In this document: positions 33,880 through 46,167 of the stretch, one piece after another
How the letters are laid out: each line of letters opens with the position of its first letter
Numbering within the stretch: position 1 is the first letter of the stretch
Assembly (NCBI GenBank): GCA_007844125.1
Contig: CM017557.1
Location: 63,812,174-63,876,173, forward strand
DNA length: 64,000 nt
Origin: Sinonovacula constricta
Taxonomy: Eukaryota; Mollusca; Bivalvia; Cardiida; Solecurtidae
Direction of reading: 5' to 3'
Notes under the pieces: generated by a model
Told to the model about the DNA's origin: nothing
The model's database searches: none
Seen by the model: only the letters and a program-made list of their open reading frames with translations
Translations under genes and position numbers: made by a program

Positions 33880-35018
33880 TGTTTCATTTGTCAAAGAAAA
33901 GCTTGTTCTAGATTTTTGCAGGAAAATGCAAAAGATAAGATTCGGCGATTTGATATGCAGCCATTGTCATTATTACATTAAAGATTTCCAGCAGGATTTC
34001 CTAAAAATTAACATTAAAAAAGCAGAACGAAAATTTGAACTGATATAAAACATTTAGTGAAAAAAGGTAACTAACAAGTAAAGTGTGAACGTTGATGCTT
34101 AATTTGGGGGAATTTGCATGTTAAATATAAATATTTAACTTGCAAAAAGTAAACCTTTGTGAACCGTTAATTCAAGATTATTTTACATGCACGGCAACCA
34201 CCACACCCCAAACCCCCGCTACAAAGAGCGAGCGACATAAAACACGCACACAAACACGCACAATAAAACACCACAAAACAACGTAAATTAATAAATAAGG
34301 GACATAATAACACATAAACATCAAATACTTTACCGTGCATGGTTGCTTCCCCTGAACTGTGAAAATGCTAGGTAGTTTACGGCCATAACTGCACAGCTTT
34401 AACATAATAATAATAACAAGAAAAGTCGTTGATGCGAAGCATCAAAGGCGACGCAAAAAGTGGAAGAGGTAAAGAGATTAAAGCAATATGGGAGCAAGTA
34501 ACAAAGACATATGAAACGTTGTTTTTGATTTGAAAGTTTTCAGTATACTATAAATCTTGAGAAAAGGTATGTATAACTTATATTCATGCGACCTTTGAAT
34601 GGTTTAAAATAAAATAAAAAGAAAAAACCCGACACCATTTAATATGTCTTCTAAGATGTTGCATACGCAGAAAAAAAGTTACAAAATTATTATAATTAAC
34701 GACAAAACTGAAGTGTACAATCACAAATTGCACATGTGCAGCAGCCTCACAGTATACAAAAAATATTGTTCAGATTGTATTTTTCTCGAACGTAGCATTT
34801 TTTTTTCTTTATAAGTATCTCATTGTTGCTGTTTTTAGAGTTATTTTGAAAGTTACAGATAAAAAAAATAAGTACAAACATAAATAGTAAAATAAATATT
34901 AAAATAAATAAATAACATAGAACGCCGTTTACAGAATTAGGACCCGTATTTTGTCAGGTTTAGAAAGTCCGCAAAACAAACTTCCTCCTTGTGCAAATTT
35001 CAGCCACTAGCGTAGCTT
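33880..35018. other. HIF 5' flank with a Rep-F copy
   Basis: At about 34265-34400 the sequence 'ataagggacataataacac', then 'accgtgcatggttgcttcccc' and 'ggtagtttacggccataactg', is shared with 45565-45680 and 61345-61425 (Rep-F). The rest is AT-rich with no gene recognised. Confidence 0.5.
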
Positions 35019-35252
35019 CCTTTAGGCACTGTTGGCACGTGCCTACACAATTTAAAAATGCCAAAAATGAAAAAATGAAGGGGGACGGTCGTCGCGGTTT
35101 ATGCATGAGCTTTTAAATACTCTAATCACGCAATCCATTGCACCTACTGCCATAGGTGCATATATTTATTGATTGTTACTGGAAAGCGTAGCAAAAGCAT
35201 TTAAGGTGCATACACATGATTCTCTGTCAAGCTACGTCCCTGTCAGTGAGCA
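35019..35252. mobile_element. Small TIR element, about 235 bp
   Basis: The left end 'cactagcgtagcttcc' is mirrored imperfectly by 'aagctacgtccctg' at the right end. Ends built on cgtagct are common among non-autonomous DNA transposons. Between them are 'ggcacgtgcc' and 'taggtgcatatatttattg', with no frame. The target duplication is unclear. Confidence 0.5.
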
Positions 35253-35639
35253 TTCCATATAAAGCCGTCGTGCTCCAGCGCGTCGCCAATTATAATGCAT
35301 GTAAAATAATAATTTAATGATTGTATTTATTTAATATAAGCCATGGTATGCCCACAACGTTAACATCAATTTAAAGCTAATTAAATTACATTCCCATCTA
35401 TGTAATAATTTTCTGCTCACTTGTAAGCAGTGAAGTTTTGTATTATAATTCGAAAGTCCAGAAAATGTCTAAAATAAACTTTATTTCCTCGCTACGATGT
35501 TGTCACATTTTGGACCAAAATTACTTTGGGGTATTAGTGTTACATGATGATAATACAGTAATCTGCTAGCGCAGATATCATCAGCTGAGCGGCCGTCTGT
35601 CATCAGGTGCTTCGTCCTATTAACGCTCAGTACACCCTC

Positions 35640-35990
35640 GAGATGGTGGGACGGGTAGGATGATCAGTCGCTACCCCGTCCAAGTTGGCTGCCAGGGTGG
35701 TTTGCTACGTTGCAGCCAAAGTCAACTGAGTGCCCTTTCAGCAACTTTACCCAGAGCATGGAAAGACGTCTTACCTTGACTCCCAATACTCCAAACAACT
35801 TTCGCCATCTTGAGTTCGTTTGATTCCTCAGTGCGTTCCTCCATGGTACAGTTAGTTCAACCAAGATGATGCGCTTTGGCCATGTGATCAAATAAAGATA
35901 TCTGGGCGAAGGGTTGCACTTGTGACTTCTGCTGGAAACTGGAGTCTTCTTTTCAGATCTACCCGCATATCGTAATAGAATACGCAGCTG
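35640..35990 (-). pseudogene. Transposon endonuclease-like domain remnant
   Basis: Minus-strand frames contain LRPDIFI, then RIILVELTVPW and, after a frameshift, EERTEESNELKMAKV. The RPD...VELTVPWEER arrangement is one I recall from the C-terminal, PD-(D/E)xK-like domain of invertebrate transposable-element proteins. At least one stop and one frameshift break it. The family is not certain and no other domain of the parent element is seen nearby. Confidence 0.5.
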
Positions 35991-36119
35991 TGTACACATT
36001 GTCCCAAAAGAATGAAAATATAGAAAGATAAAATCTGCAATAAAAATTTAACTGTACTAGGGGTAAGGTGAATATTTAATGCGATCAGTTAATACTCATA
36101 TTTGCACCTTATTTTTTTA

Positions 36120-36605
36120 ATCGAATTAGTAACTTTTTCTGCAGCTTCCTGATATGGGACAAGTATTGTACTCTTATACTTCAAAGCAGAACCGCTTCAG
36201 GTTCTCAGGACGATCACGCCTTGCGATCATTAGTGTCTAGTGGAGGGATATGTACCAAATTGCAACTTTTCAATTGTCGATTAACACTTTACTTTTCAAG
36301 ATTCGTTAGATATACAATGGTTACTGCATTTAATTGACAAAATAATTTGCCTTAACTGTTAAAGAGAATGCTTCACTCAAATGACATACTAGTCATAGGC
36401 ATTTACATTTGTTTAGAATGGGACTTACTGACTTAAATGCGAGAGACAATTCGGGACTAAACATCCTTGTTTTTTCTGTTGCTTTAAATCAACTCGACTT
36501 ATTCCACTTGAACCATTTGTCTGTTATGAATTCTCAAAATGCAAGTTTCGTTTTGGCCACATCATTACAGTTTGCTTGAAGTCACGGTAATACAAATAAC
36601 GTCGT

Positions 36606-36647
<42 letters not shown>

Positions 36648-37345
36648 TTCTTGTATTAAAAATTAGTGTGAATAAAATGTTATATAATTGGCCATAACCA
36701 GGTTATTGGTACTTGCGTTTGTGTAGCTCCTCCATCGGGAATAAAGAAGTATGTCAAGATTAGTTACGATTCTTGCTTAAATATTAAATTCTTTAACATA
36801 ATTTTTTTACTGAAAGTTATTTCATGACCCCGTAATCTTCCTAGAAACCAGCATGCATGATCTAGACTAAACTATTCTTAGGTTTTCATATTGCTTTGTA
36901 CCAATTCGGCTTAGTCCACTTGCACCATTTGTCTGTTACGATTTCGCGATAAATGCAATCTTTGTTTTCTACAAATCTCTTTAAGATTGAAGACTCGATT
37001 ATAAGAATACGTTCTCAGAAAACCATGTGATTTATTTATTGTATAAATAAACAGCGTCATTTTAATTTTAACATAACTGGTCGTAACCAGGAAAATTGGC
37101 GCTTGTGTTTGAGTAGTTTCTCTATTGGAAATTAAGTAGGTCATGATTAAATACAATTCTTGTTTTAATAGTTAAGGGTTTGTAACCCTACAATTTACGT
37201 AAAAGCTAGTTATATCTTGATGCTGAAAAGTCGCTACAAGCCACCACGTACGATATAGAAAAGAAATCCGAGGGAAGCATGCCACGGGAACCGCTAGCGG
37301 CCTTGCGTACACATGATATCATGCTTAGCTACGCCCCTGATAAAT
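36120..37345. repeat. Rep-G copy with internal tandem duplication
   Basis: Blocks such as 'gtctagtggagggatatgta', 'atttaattgacaaaataat', 'gagagacaattcgg', 'gagtagtttctctattgg' and 'agccaccacgtacgatatag' recur in order at 52646-53230 and 60050-60800. Within this copy a segment of about 400 bp is itself duplicated: 'ccatttgtctgttatga' near 36515 and again near 36928, and 'cataaccagg' near 36692 versus 'cgtaaccagg' near 37081. Nature unknown: an old transposon, or array-flank DNA copied here. Confidence 0.65.
36609..36644. repeat. Homopolymer A36
   Basis: Uninterrupted A run inside the Rep-G copy. The other Rep-G copies lack it, so it is either an expansion or a retroposed tail. Confidence 0.9.
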
Positions 37346-37349
37346 AGGG

Positions 37350-38880
37350 ACTGTTTTCTACGACTACTACATAACTAGTTTATTTGAGGGTCAGCACATA
37401 CTTTACATTACGTATCTTATCCGCGACCCCTTCACTGTTGCTCAGGCTGTGTCTTAAAGATTGTAAATCAAAGTGCCGAAAGAATCCTCCTCAGGCTATC
37501 CAATTCCGGATACCTACTTACACAACTAGAGAGCAAGAAGATGGTTGATTAAGTGATTTTTGTCCTAAGATAAGGTGGATGTGAATGTTTGTGAATTTCT
37601 CTGAAATCAATAACCCTAGATTCACCATATTGCTATAAAGCATTGGACCCCCTAATTTTACCCCTAATATAGGGTATTTAATTTAATGTTTTATTTCTTA
37701 AAGGTATGGATCTTAAACTTCTTCCATATGAAGAAACGAAAGTAGTTTTGAAGGGGTCTATCTATGACCATGTCCTTTTTATAATGAGTGAAGGGTAGTT
37801 TCTTTTAGCGAAGAGAGGTCCTATTCCTATTTTTCCTTAACACTGTCTGGACGCCCTAGGCCCGACCGCCCCTAAACCATTCCCCTTATTATACATATTG
37901 TATATATAAGGAGAAAGTCCTCGGATTATGGCAGGAAAGAGGGTAAAACGTTCATGCTAATGGGGACAAAGAAATGGTTAAGAATATGTATAGAAATACA
38001 TGTGTAAGTACATTTTTTTTTTACATTTTATGAACGTTTTACCCTATGCCGAAAAGAAAATTTACATGGATTCGTATAAAACAGACTATGCATATACATT
38101 CAGTGTTGTTTTTTTCTGTATATATGTATACTTTTTCCACTGATGGTGTTAGTGCAACAACAAAAGGTGGTTTGTAGGGAGGGACAGGGCATGTTCTGTT
38201 TATATATTACTATGATATACATTTCATCTCCCTACGTTTTACAGGATTCAGTTGGCGTCGTTGTCCATAGAGAGTTGTTTAATACAACTGTTATATACCG
38301 ACTATGTTATCTATTACTGTTTTTAATATGATCTTAAGTTTTGTTTTATTTTTCAAATAATGATAAATGGCCAGCAGACTCACTGTTGCTGCCGTTACAC
38401 GGCTCCGAAAGGAAAATCCTTTCTTTAGCCATATTTTCATGTCTTTACTGTCGGTGAGCAAGGCGCCTCCGCCCTTGAAGGCGGAATGACGACAAAGTCT
38501 TACTTTTTAATAAAACTTACTTATTCTATCTACAATTATTTATTATACGTTACGTTACGTTAATATTTTAAAATAGTTATAACTGTGATTGATACAGCGT
38601 TTTTATCGTAGGTCAGAGTATAAATAATAAATATCTGGGAAAGAGGTGTAGGAAGTTAAATCTGAGTTGGTGATTCAACATTTAACATTTAACAGTTTGC
38701 CTATATTAAATACACGTATCAATATCTATCTACCGTTTTGGGGAATTTGGTCATACTTTTTGCATAAACCCATTCTTTAGTCGTCATAAAGGACTATTTT
38801 GAACACTAACTTTATTGTTAGACTGTACTAATCCTGAAAGAAAAATCTCTAAATGTTCAGCTTTCCAACTCTATAAAAAG
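37350..38880. other. Intergenic, mostly unassigned
   Basis: Includes a perfect 15-bp inverted pair (gggtaaaacgttcat at 37941-37955, its complement at 38030-38044) and a short Rep-D fragment at about 38395-38430 ('acggctccgaaaggaaaatc'). No gene recognised. Confidence 0.45.
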
Positions 38881-38887
38881 CGCAATA

Positions 38888-39168
38888 GTGGTCTTTGCTA
38901 ACAATATATATCGAAGTCAGAGCGGATTAACCGGATGGCTATATAAATGCAAGTGGTCACGAAATTTTCTAAATTTAAAAATAGCTATCTCTGCAACGTG
39001 GCTCCGAAAGGAAACATCTGTTTGCAATGACGAGTGGGGATTTCTCATTAACTGTTCACACAGATCTCTGGCATCAATGGAACAGCATTCTGCAAGACCT
39101 TTTCAGGTACCAAATTGGTTATTTGAGAAAAAATATTTAGACCAAACAGTCGGATATCACCTTTAAGG
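38888..39168 (+). mobile_element. Rep-D, near-complete copy
   Basis: About 280 bp running from 'ggtctttgctaacaatata' through 'agcggattaaccggatggc', 'caagtggtcacgaaa', 'atagctatctctgcaacgtg', 'gctccgaaaggaaacatctg', 'gacgagtggggatttctc' and 'cacacagatctctggc' to 'gtcggatatcacctt'. Other copies are at 160-390, 5235-5855, 10630-10830 and 22555-22800. It crosses an open frame of 92 codons that I do not regard as a gene. The class is unknown. Confidence 0.7.
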
Positions 39169-39540
39169 TATGTTCTAGTCTTGGTTTTGCATGTGTGTGC
39201 TGCCCGCACTATACATACCAACTACATGGTTAAAAGTTGCAATGCGGGCAGTTTCTTTGTCTTATTTTTGTTCTCTGCTCTTAATTAACTAGCTCCTAAT
39301 CGTCATCTTGTGTAAATAGTATCATAGACTACATTGTTGGGATGAATCTTTATATTTGTATTTCTATCACTAAATGTGTAATTGTTTAATCGATAATTGA
39401 ATGTCTTCCATCTAATTTGATTTTTTGGATTGCTCAGTTAGTCTGTATTTATGGAAGACGCTAATGTCTGAACTGCTTTGTTTTAATTTGTTCTTTATTA
39501 CCATCAGTGTATATGCATGAGATAGTACCAAGGTAGATAG

Positions 39541-42500
39541 TCTGCGCGCGCATCTACTGAGTGAACAAGCCTCCATGCACCAATTAGCCTGTAGTATCAA
39601 TGACAGCACTATAGACAATACTATCAAATCGTTCACTGAACTAATACAAGGGATCGCATTTAAAATATTTAGTAAATATAGGAGATTTATATTAAATAGA
39701 AATAATAGAAAAAATAAAACGTGGTTTGATAAAGAATGCCATACTGCAAACAGAGAATTTAAAAAAAGCACGTAACACATTTTTAAGAAACAAAAATAAC
39801 ATGAACAAGCTTCATTTCTTTGCTAGAAAAGAACATATACACGAATAAAGAGAACATGTAAAATGATATACTTTAAAAATGAAGGAAAAAGAATTGTAAA
39901 ATTGGCCAAAAATAACCATCGGGAATTTTGGAAAACCATCAAAGGACAATACAATGAAAAATCCAGGGAAGATAATAATATTTCTATAGATGACATGTAC
40001 CAACATTTCATTAGATCGGTCGAAGAGAATGATAATAACGATGGGAGATCATTAAATGAACCATACATATGTAGTACAGAACTAGATAACGAATTTTCAG
40101 CAAAAGAAATTAAGGATGCAGTATTTGCACAAAGCAATAATAAAAGTCCAGACAGTGATAAACTTATAACAGAATGTTTTAAAAATACATATGATATCAT
40201 TGCACCATTTTTAAATATCTTCTATTATTAACTGTTCAGTGAAGGTTGTTTTCCAAATAGCTGGGGAGAAGGGATTACAATACCGATTTTTAAGGGTGGA
40301 TCACAAGAAGCTAGTAATTACAGCGGAATAACACTTAACACATTTTATCAAAGATTTACTCCAAACTACTTGTTACTCGACTTTTTTTTTCAATGACGCC
40401 ACTACTCTCGTCATAACTTATAGAAAATATCAGCGCTTGGGCATTTTGTATTCAAATAGATCTTTTTTCAGTTCATTGCTTACATTTGAAAAACACGTCA
40501 GGAAGTGCGAGGTCAGAGCTCTGTAAAACCGGTTTAAGCACCCCAGTTGGTCCATATTGCCGACTGACCGTTCCAAGGTGGTAACTGTCGGGTTTGCTCT
40601 TTTCGTTGAATGACTCATCACAAATTTGCTCTTACTTTTCGCTTGGCTTGCACGTGAAATAGCTTTGTTCTGTGCATTTTCGGAGTTTGTATATGTTGCA
40701 ATGCTCATAGCACTTTGTCATATATTCTTATTCATGATCACAACAATGTTACTTGTGCAGTGTGGCGGTCGTATAAAGTCTCCCCGTGCATGTAATCTAT
40801 GTTGTCATTTAATTCATCCTACAAGGATTGTTACGTGTATTTCCTTTGAGGGACATTGGACGTTGGTTCTTCAATTCCATCCTCACATGAACAGGATGAT
40901 ACAACCATTTATTCGTATCTGGTCATGTTTGTTCATGATTCAAAAAGTTAATTTCATTTGTAGTCAACCATTTTTGTGTAGTTTTCAAATCGAAATAATA
41001 CCATAATTCAAATAGATCTTTTTTCTGTTCATTGCTTGCATTTGAAAAACTCGTCAGGAAGTGCGAGGTTAGATCTCTGTAAAAGCCCGGTTTAAGCACC
41101 CCAGTTGGTTCATATTGCCGACTGACCGTTCCAAGGCGGTAACTGTCGGGTTTGCTCTTTTCTTTGAATGACTCATCACAAATTTGCTCTTACTTTTCGC
41201 TTGGCTTGCATGTGAAATTTCTTTGTCCTGTGCCTTTTCGGAGTTTGGTATATGTTGCAATGCTCATAGGACTTTGTCATATATTCTTACTAAATGGAGC
41301 GAATTGAATTAAAAAATTATTGATAACCAATATGGATTTCAGAAAAATAAGTCTACATTAGACTGTATTTTTATATTAAATGCAATTATTAGCAAAGTAT
41401 TATCACAGAAAAATAAATTATATGTAGCATTTCTTGATTGGGAGAAACTGTACGATAACATTAACCGAGAGCTATTATGGCAAAAGTTGCCCAAAGAAAG
41501 CATAAGCACCAAATTTGTTAATGCACTAAAGTCCTTGTATACAAATGTTAAATCGTATGTTAAATACAACGGCTCGTTTTCTGAGTCCATCATGTCACAC
41601 AATGGTGTGAAACAAGGGAACCCGGCAAGCAGCATATTATGTCTATTTTTTCTCAAAGAAATACTCATCAAAATCCAGACAAACATAAACGGCATTGTTA
41701 TGATCATTGATATGAAGTTGTTTCTTCTCTTCTTCGCAGATGACGCCGTTGCATTTGCACTTGAACCAGAAACATTACAGTCTATTCTTAATGACATAGA
41801 GATTTATTGTCGGACTTACAAATTAAAAATAAATGTTTCCAAAACAAAGATCATGATATTTGAAAATCGTGGATATACTCATTATGACTTTTATCTTCAT
41901 AATTCAAAGCTAGAAATTTTGAACTCCTTCAAATACCTGGGTGTCCATCTATTTAAACATGGTAAGTGGACTCGTACACAGGCCACTATAACAAAACATG
42001 CGTCTAGAGCTCTTCACAATTTATTTACAATCTACAATCAAGTAGATCTTCCGGTTTCACAAAAGATTTAATTATTTGATACGCTTATTACTCCAATACT
42101 TTATTATTCTGCTTACGTATGGGGTTTCCATAATGCTCCCGACATAGAAAATATACACTTAAAATTTTGCAAAAGTGTTATGTGTTAAAACATCAACAAA
42201 CTAAGATGCACTCTACGGTGAACTACATCGTACCTCACTATACGTACATAAAGATCAATATAGATCAAATATTGGATTAAGCTGATTAAATCCGAGGAAA
42301 ACACTATTTTGTTTAAAACTTACAACATGCTAAAAAATTATGCAAACGCTGGAAATACATACGGTGAAAATAATTGGGCGTACCAAATAAAATACGAGTT
42401 AGATACTTTAGGCCTATCTTATATCTTGGAAAACCAATCGAACATCCCAATAAATTATGATTTTATAAAGCAGCGAATAATTGACATTTTCACACAAAAT

Positions 42501-42835
42501 TGGATATCCACGACAAATAATTCAAATCGATTAAACGCATACAGCTTATTCAAAACGACGTTAACCTATGAAACATATTTAGATGAAATAACCGAACCAA
42601 GATATAGAGTTGCGTTAACAAAGTTTAAAGTTTCGTCGCATCAACTTGCCATAGAAAAGGGTTGCCATAGTAATACAGCTAGAAGTGAACGATTATGTAG
42701 AAAATGTAACATGAGCCAAATCGAAACAGAATACCACTTTTTACTAATTTGTCCAAAATTTTCTCAACTACGCTCCCTATACTTGAAAAGATACTATTAT
42801 ACATGGCCAGCTAACAGAAATTTGATTTATTAATG
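39541..42835 (+). pseudogene. Non-LTR retrotransposon reverse transcriptase, broken
   Basis: Remnant of a LINE ORF2. In order: a linker with WFDKECHTANREFKKS (about 39724), the RT start NNKSPDSDKLITECFK (about 40140) and PNSWGEGITIPIFKGG (about 40255). After an insertion come DNQYGFQKNKSTLD (about 41322), FLDWEKLYDNINRELLW, GVKQGNPAS and the catalytic FADDAV box (about 41733; the more usual form is YADD). The C-terminal part ends with a CRKCN...ETEYHFLLICP zinc-like motif (about 42690-42765). Stops and frameshifts separate the pieces. The N-terminal endonuclease is not seen. The gap at about 40378-41290 is a separate insertion. Confidence 0.85.
40378..41290. mobile_element. Insertion inside the LINE: two Rep-E units
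   Basis: The LINE frame stops near 40370 and resumes at about 41292 (KWSELN then DNQYGF). Between them lie two copies of Rep-E (40455-40735 and 41008-41290), about 90% alike. Both run 'gatcttttttcagttcattg', 'aggaagtgcgaggt', 'ggtttaagcaccccagttgg', 'ccgactgaccgttccaagg', 'aactgtcgggtttgctc' and 'gcaatgctcatag'. The 270 bp between the units is unrelated to Rep-E. A third Rep-E is at 62287-62525. Confidence 0.75.
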
Positions 42836-42839
42836 AAAA

Positions 42840-43445
42840 CAAGATTAAAGAATATTATTAGAAACGTTTCAAAATTTATATATTTTGCAAACAATTTGAG
42901 AAACTAATATCTTTATTTTTGTTGCTCTCCAGATAAACTTATGTCTCTTGTCAGTGTCTCCTATCATTTGTCACAATTACATGTATGTTTATACATATTG
43001 CCTTGCTATAAAACATGTATGTTTTAATGCAATAAAAATTGTATTGTATATATGCAGATGTTTGCCTGTGAATGATTGGATGTAGTTATTTACTAATTGT
43101 TTAATTTGTTAAATATATGTATTGTCATGACTGTTAATGTTTTGTTTTGTTGAATAAAATATAAACGTTTACCTATGACGTTAGCATTTGTCATCATCTA
43201 CAACGATTTCCGTCCATGTTCGGACATTGCGCATGCTCTTACTAGTCCTCTCCATGCCGCCCTATCATTGGCTAATTCAGTCACGTGTGTAATGTCAGTG
43301 TTGATGCTTATGTGTGCATGGTCCCTGGTGACAGTTGCGATCCACGTGGTTTTGTCGTTTTCTCTTGGCCTTTTTGCTTTTTTCGTTGGAACTTGGCTAG
43401 GGCTTGCTTCGCGGGGGAGGGGGTGGAGTCTGGAAGTCGAAGTAA
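42840..43445. other. LINE 3' region and unassigned sequence
   Basis: 42840-43160 may be the 3' UTR of the LINE; it has aataaa-type words near 43030 and 43155. From about 43175 to 43445 the sequence is more GC-rich and open in two frames, without a recognisable protein. I suspect part of another transposon. Confidence 0.4.
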
Positions 43446-45060
43446 ATGTCCCAGCTATCTAAGTCTTCTTTGGGCAATGGTGAGGCTCCAGAGGCTGATA
43501 AACATAGAAATGTGAGAAGAAACCCTTACAGAAACCAGATAGACTATAAACTCTTGAAAAACAAATACAAAAACTTGGTAAAGGAAGCAAGATCTAACAG
43601 TGGAATAGATACCAACACAGATCATAGGCTTGCCATAACAAACGTCAATATAAAATGGTACAAGATCAAAGAACAAAAGCCGACAGTTGAAAACCCCAAG
43701 CTTTGACGAAGAATACAAAAATCAAGTAAATATAAACTACAAAGAATCAACAAACGCAGATACCGGTGCATCAAACTCAGCACAAGCACAGTGGAACAAA
43801 ATCACAACAGCATGCCTGGAAGCAGCAACGAAAACCTTTGCAATGAAGAAATCAGCAAAAAAGTGAAAACAGTGAAATAAAAGGTCTATCGAATTTACAA
43901 AAGAAACTTAGTCTAGATATAAATTCCACCAAAGATATTTGCAAAAGAAACGAACTACAACAAGAGAGGAATAAAACGATGAAGAAGATTCACTCAGTAC
44001 TTGCCAAAGAAGAGATGACACACATTACAAGCCTAACAGAGGAAGTAGAAAACTGCAAAAAACGACTCGACACAAATGTACAAAGCCATCCGAAACTTAA
44101 GATCCCAAAAACAAAAAAAGACCTTGGTAGTGCAAGGGGAGCATGGTCTAACAAGTGATGAAAAAGGACAGACACCGTATAAGAAGTCCGAGCAGCCGTG
44201 AAATCCCTCGGTAACAACAAAAGCACTGGATGTGACCATCTAAAATCCAAACTTCTAAAGCACAGACCAGACATTATCCAGCAAGGTATAAGTAAACTCC
44301 TAAACCATGTCGCACCCACTGGGGAATACCCTAAAGAAGTGAAGACAAGAAATACTTATACCTCTCCCGAAACCAGGAAAGAAACAAGGCCCACCTCAGA
44401 ATCTAAGACCAATAATACTTCTATCCATTCTACGAAAAATCCTTGCCATCATCATGATTAGACGCACAGCAGAAAAACTAAACAGCATCATACCAGTCAC
44501 CCAAGCAGCTTACAAACCTGGTAGAAATACAACTGAACATGTATTCACCCTTAAAGTCCTTGCAGAAAAAGCCATCACATCATCAGAATGTGAACTTCAC
44601 ATCCTACTACTTGACATGAGCAAAGCTTTCGACAGAGTTCAGAGAAAAAACCCTGCATGATGATCTTGAAGAAGTGTGAGATGAAGACGAACTCCATATC
44701 TTCTACACACTACTGAAAGATGCAAAGTTTCAAGTCAGATGTGGAAACGAACACGGAGAAGTCATAAGAATCAACATTGAAACATCACAAGGAAACTGTG
44801 CAAGTGCTTTACTCTTCACCTTTTACCTTGTCAAAACCTTACAAGACCAGAGGGCAGAAATCGAACAAGAACATAACTATGCCAAACCTAAACGAAAGGA
44901 AAGAAGAACTGCTACCAGTCCACCTACAAGATCACAACTACCACAAGATCCTTCCCAAAACGACCCTGAGCATTGACCAGCAATATGCGGATGACGTTGG
45001 ATATGTCACTTCAAACAAAGCGACAAGAGAAAACACAAAGTTAGTATTTGTAGTGATTTG
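43446..45060 (+). pseudogene. Second non-LTR retrotransposon, different family, broken
   Basis: Shifting frames give, in order: RNQIDYKLLKNKYKNLVKEA (about 43527), LGNNKSTGCDHLKSKLLK (about 44205), LPKPGKKQGPPQNLRPIILL in another frame (about 44360), then ILRKILAIIMIRR, QAAYKPGRNTTEHVFTLKVL (about 44504), LLLDMSKAFDRVQR (about 44605) and the catalytic QQYADDVGYV (about 44980). The KPGKK...LRPIILL and LLDMSKAFD motifs differ clearly from the LINE at 39541-42835, so this is a second family. Several frameshifts and stops make it inactive. It ends abruptly after the YADD box, at about 45045. Confidence 0.85.
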
Positions 45061-45360
45061 TATGGCAAAAGACGAAGTCATTTTCAGTGCCGCCATTTTG
45101 CCGTTATTCTGACGTCATCTTGGTATAAATGTGTCATTTTCTTTTATGTATAATTAGAGAATTGAATTTTGGCATAACTTCTTGTGATGTTGAGATATTT
45201 TTTTAAAAATCAGACTGTTTCGAGCTGATGTTGCAAAGATCTAACAAATGGTATGTGTAAATATACAATAGATGTTTTAAAAATTACATGGGGATAATTA
45301 CATCAGAATGTTAGATTGTTAGCCCTCCCCTCCCCTCTTCACCCACACAAAGCGAACCAC

Positions 45361-45512
45361 ATTGTTGTTATTATTATTATTATCATCATCATCATCATTA
45401 TTATAATTATAATTATTATTATTATGATTTGTTGTTGTTGTTGTTCTTCTTCTTCTTTTTCTTCTTCTTCTTCTTCTTTTTCTTCTTCTTCTTCTTCTTA
45501 TTATTATTATTA

Positions 45513-45556
<44 letters not shown>
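45361..45556. repeat. Compound trinucleotide microsatellite
   Basis: Successive runs of tta, tca, tta, ttg, ttc and tta make up about 195 bp. The low-complexity reading frames on both strands are artefacts of the repeat. Confidence 0.95.
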
Positions 45557-45558
<2 letters not shown>

Positions 45559-45564
45559 GTAAAT

Positions 45565-45680
45565 AACAATTAAGGGACATGACATACAAACGAAAAAATA
45601 CTTGTCCGTGCATGGTTGCTTCACCTAAACAACAGTACAAAACAAACAAAAACTAGGTGGTTAAAAGCCATAACAGCTGT
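45565..45680. repeat. Rep-F copy
   Basis: 'attaagggacatgacatac', 'ccgtgcatggttgcttcacc' and 'aggtggttaaaagccataac' match 34265-34400; a shorter relative is at 61345-61425. Confidence 0.6.
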
Positions 45681-46167
45681 AGTATCTCGCTTGTTTTACA
45701 TATTCACATCTGTTTTAAATGATCTATGGTATAAATTATACATAAATTAATGATAAGGATGAGGATAATAATATCTTTATTTAACGAAGTTAAGTCATAA
45801 ATCATTGCAAACTCATCTGATGTTGTTAACAGTACGAGCACGTGAAGTAATTCTTCTCTTAGTTAACGAGAACATTATATGCACTTTAAACTATTTTTTT
45901 TCTGGCCGGAAGCCACTCCTTGTGACCGGAAAAGAAATAAGGACTTTTCACATGGACTGAATTAGTTATTTCCTAGTTTAATTGTGTAAGGTTTCAACTA
46001 AACTTTTACTAAATTGTATTCATGCTGGGTCAACTTAAGAAATATTGGTTATGGAAATTTACAATATTAAAAATACGCTTTCTGATTGATTCAATATTTT
46101 GTTGGATTTAATGTACAGAGTGACTGTAAACACAGTTTACAAAGCCAGATGAAGATTTAACTTAAAG
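45681..46167 (+). promoter_or_regulatory. Upstream region of ANK-cGLR copy A
   Basis: About 500 bp before the start codon. The block at 45895-46090 ('ctggccggaagcc...cttgtgaccgg', 'atacgctttctgatt') is diverged but recognisable at 63075-63285. The 5' UTR must end at 46167; no intron acceptor with a good pyrimidine tract is obvious. A core promoter could not be placed. Confidence 0.35.
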
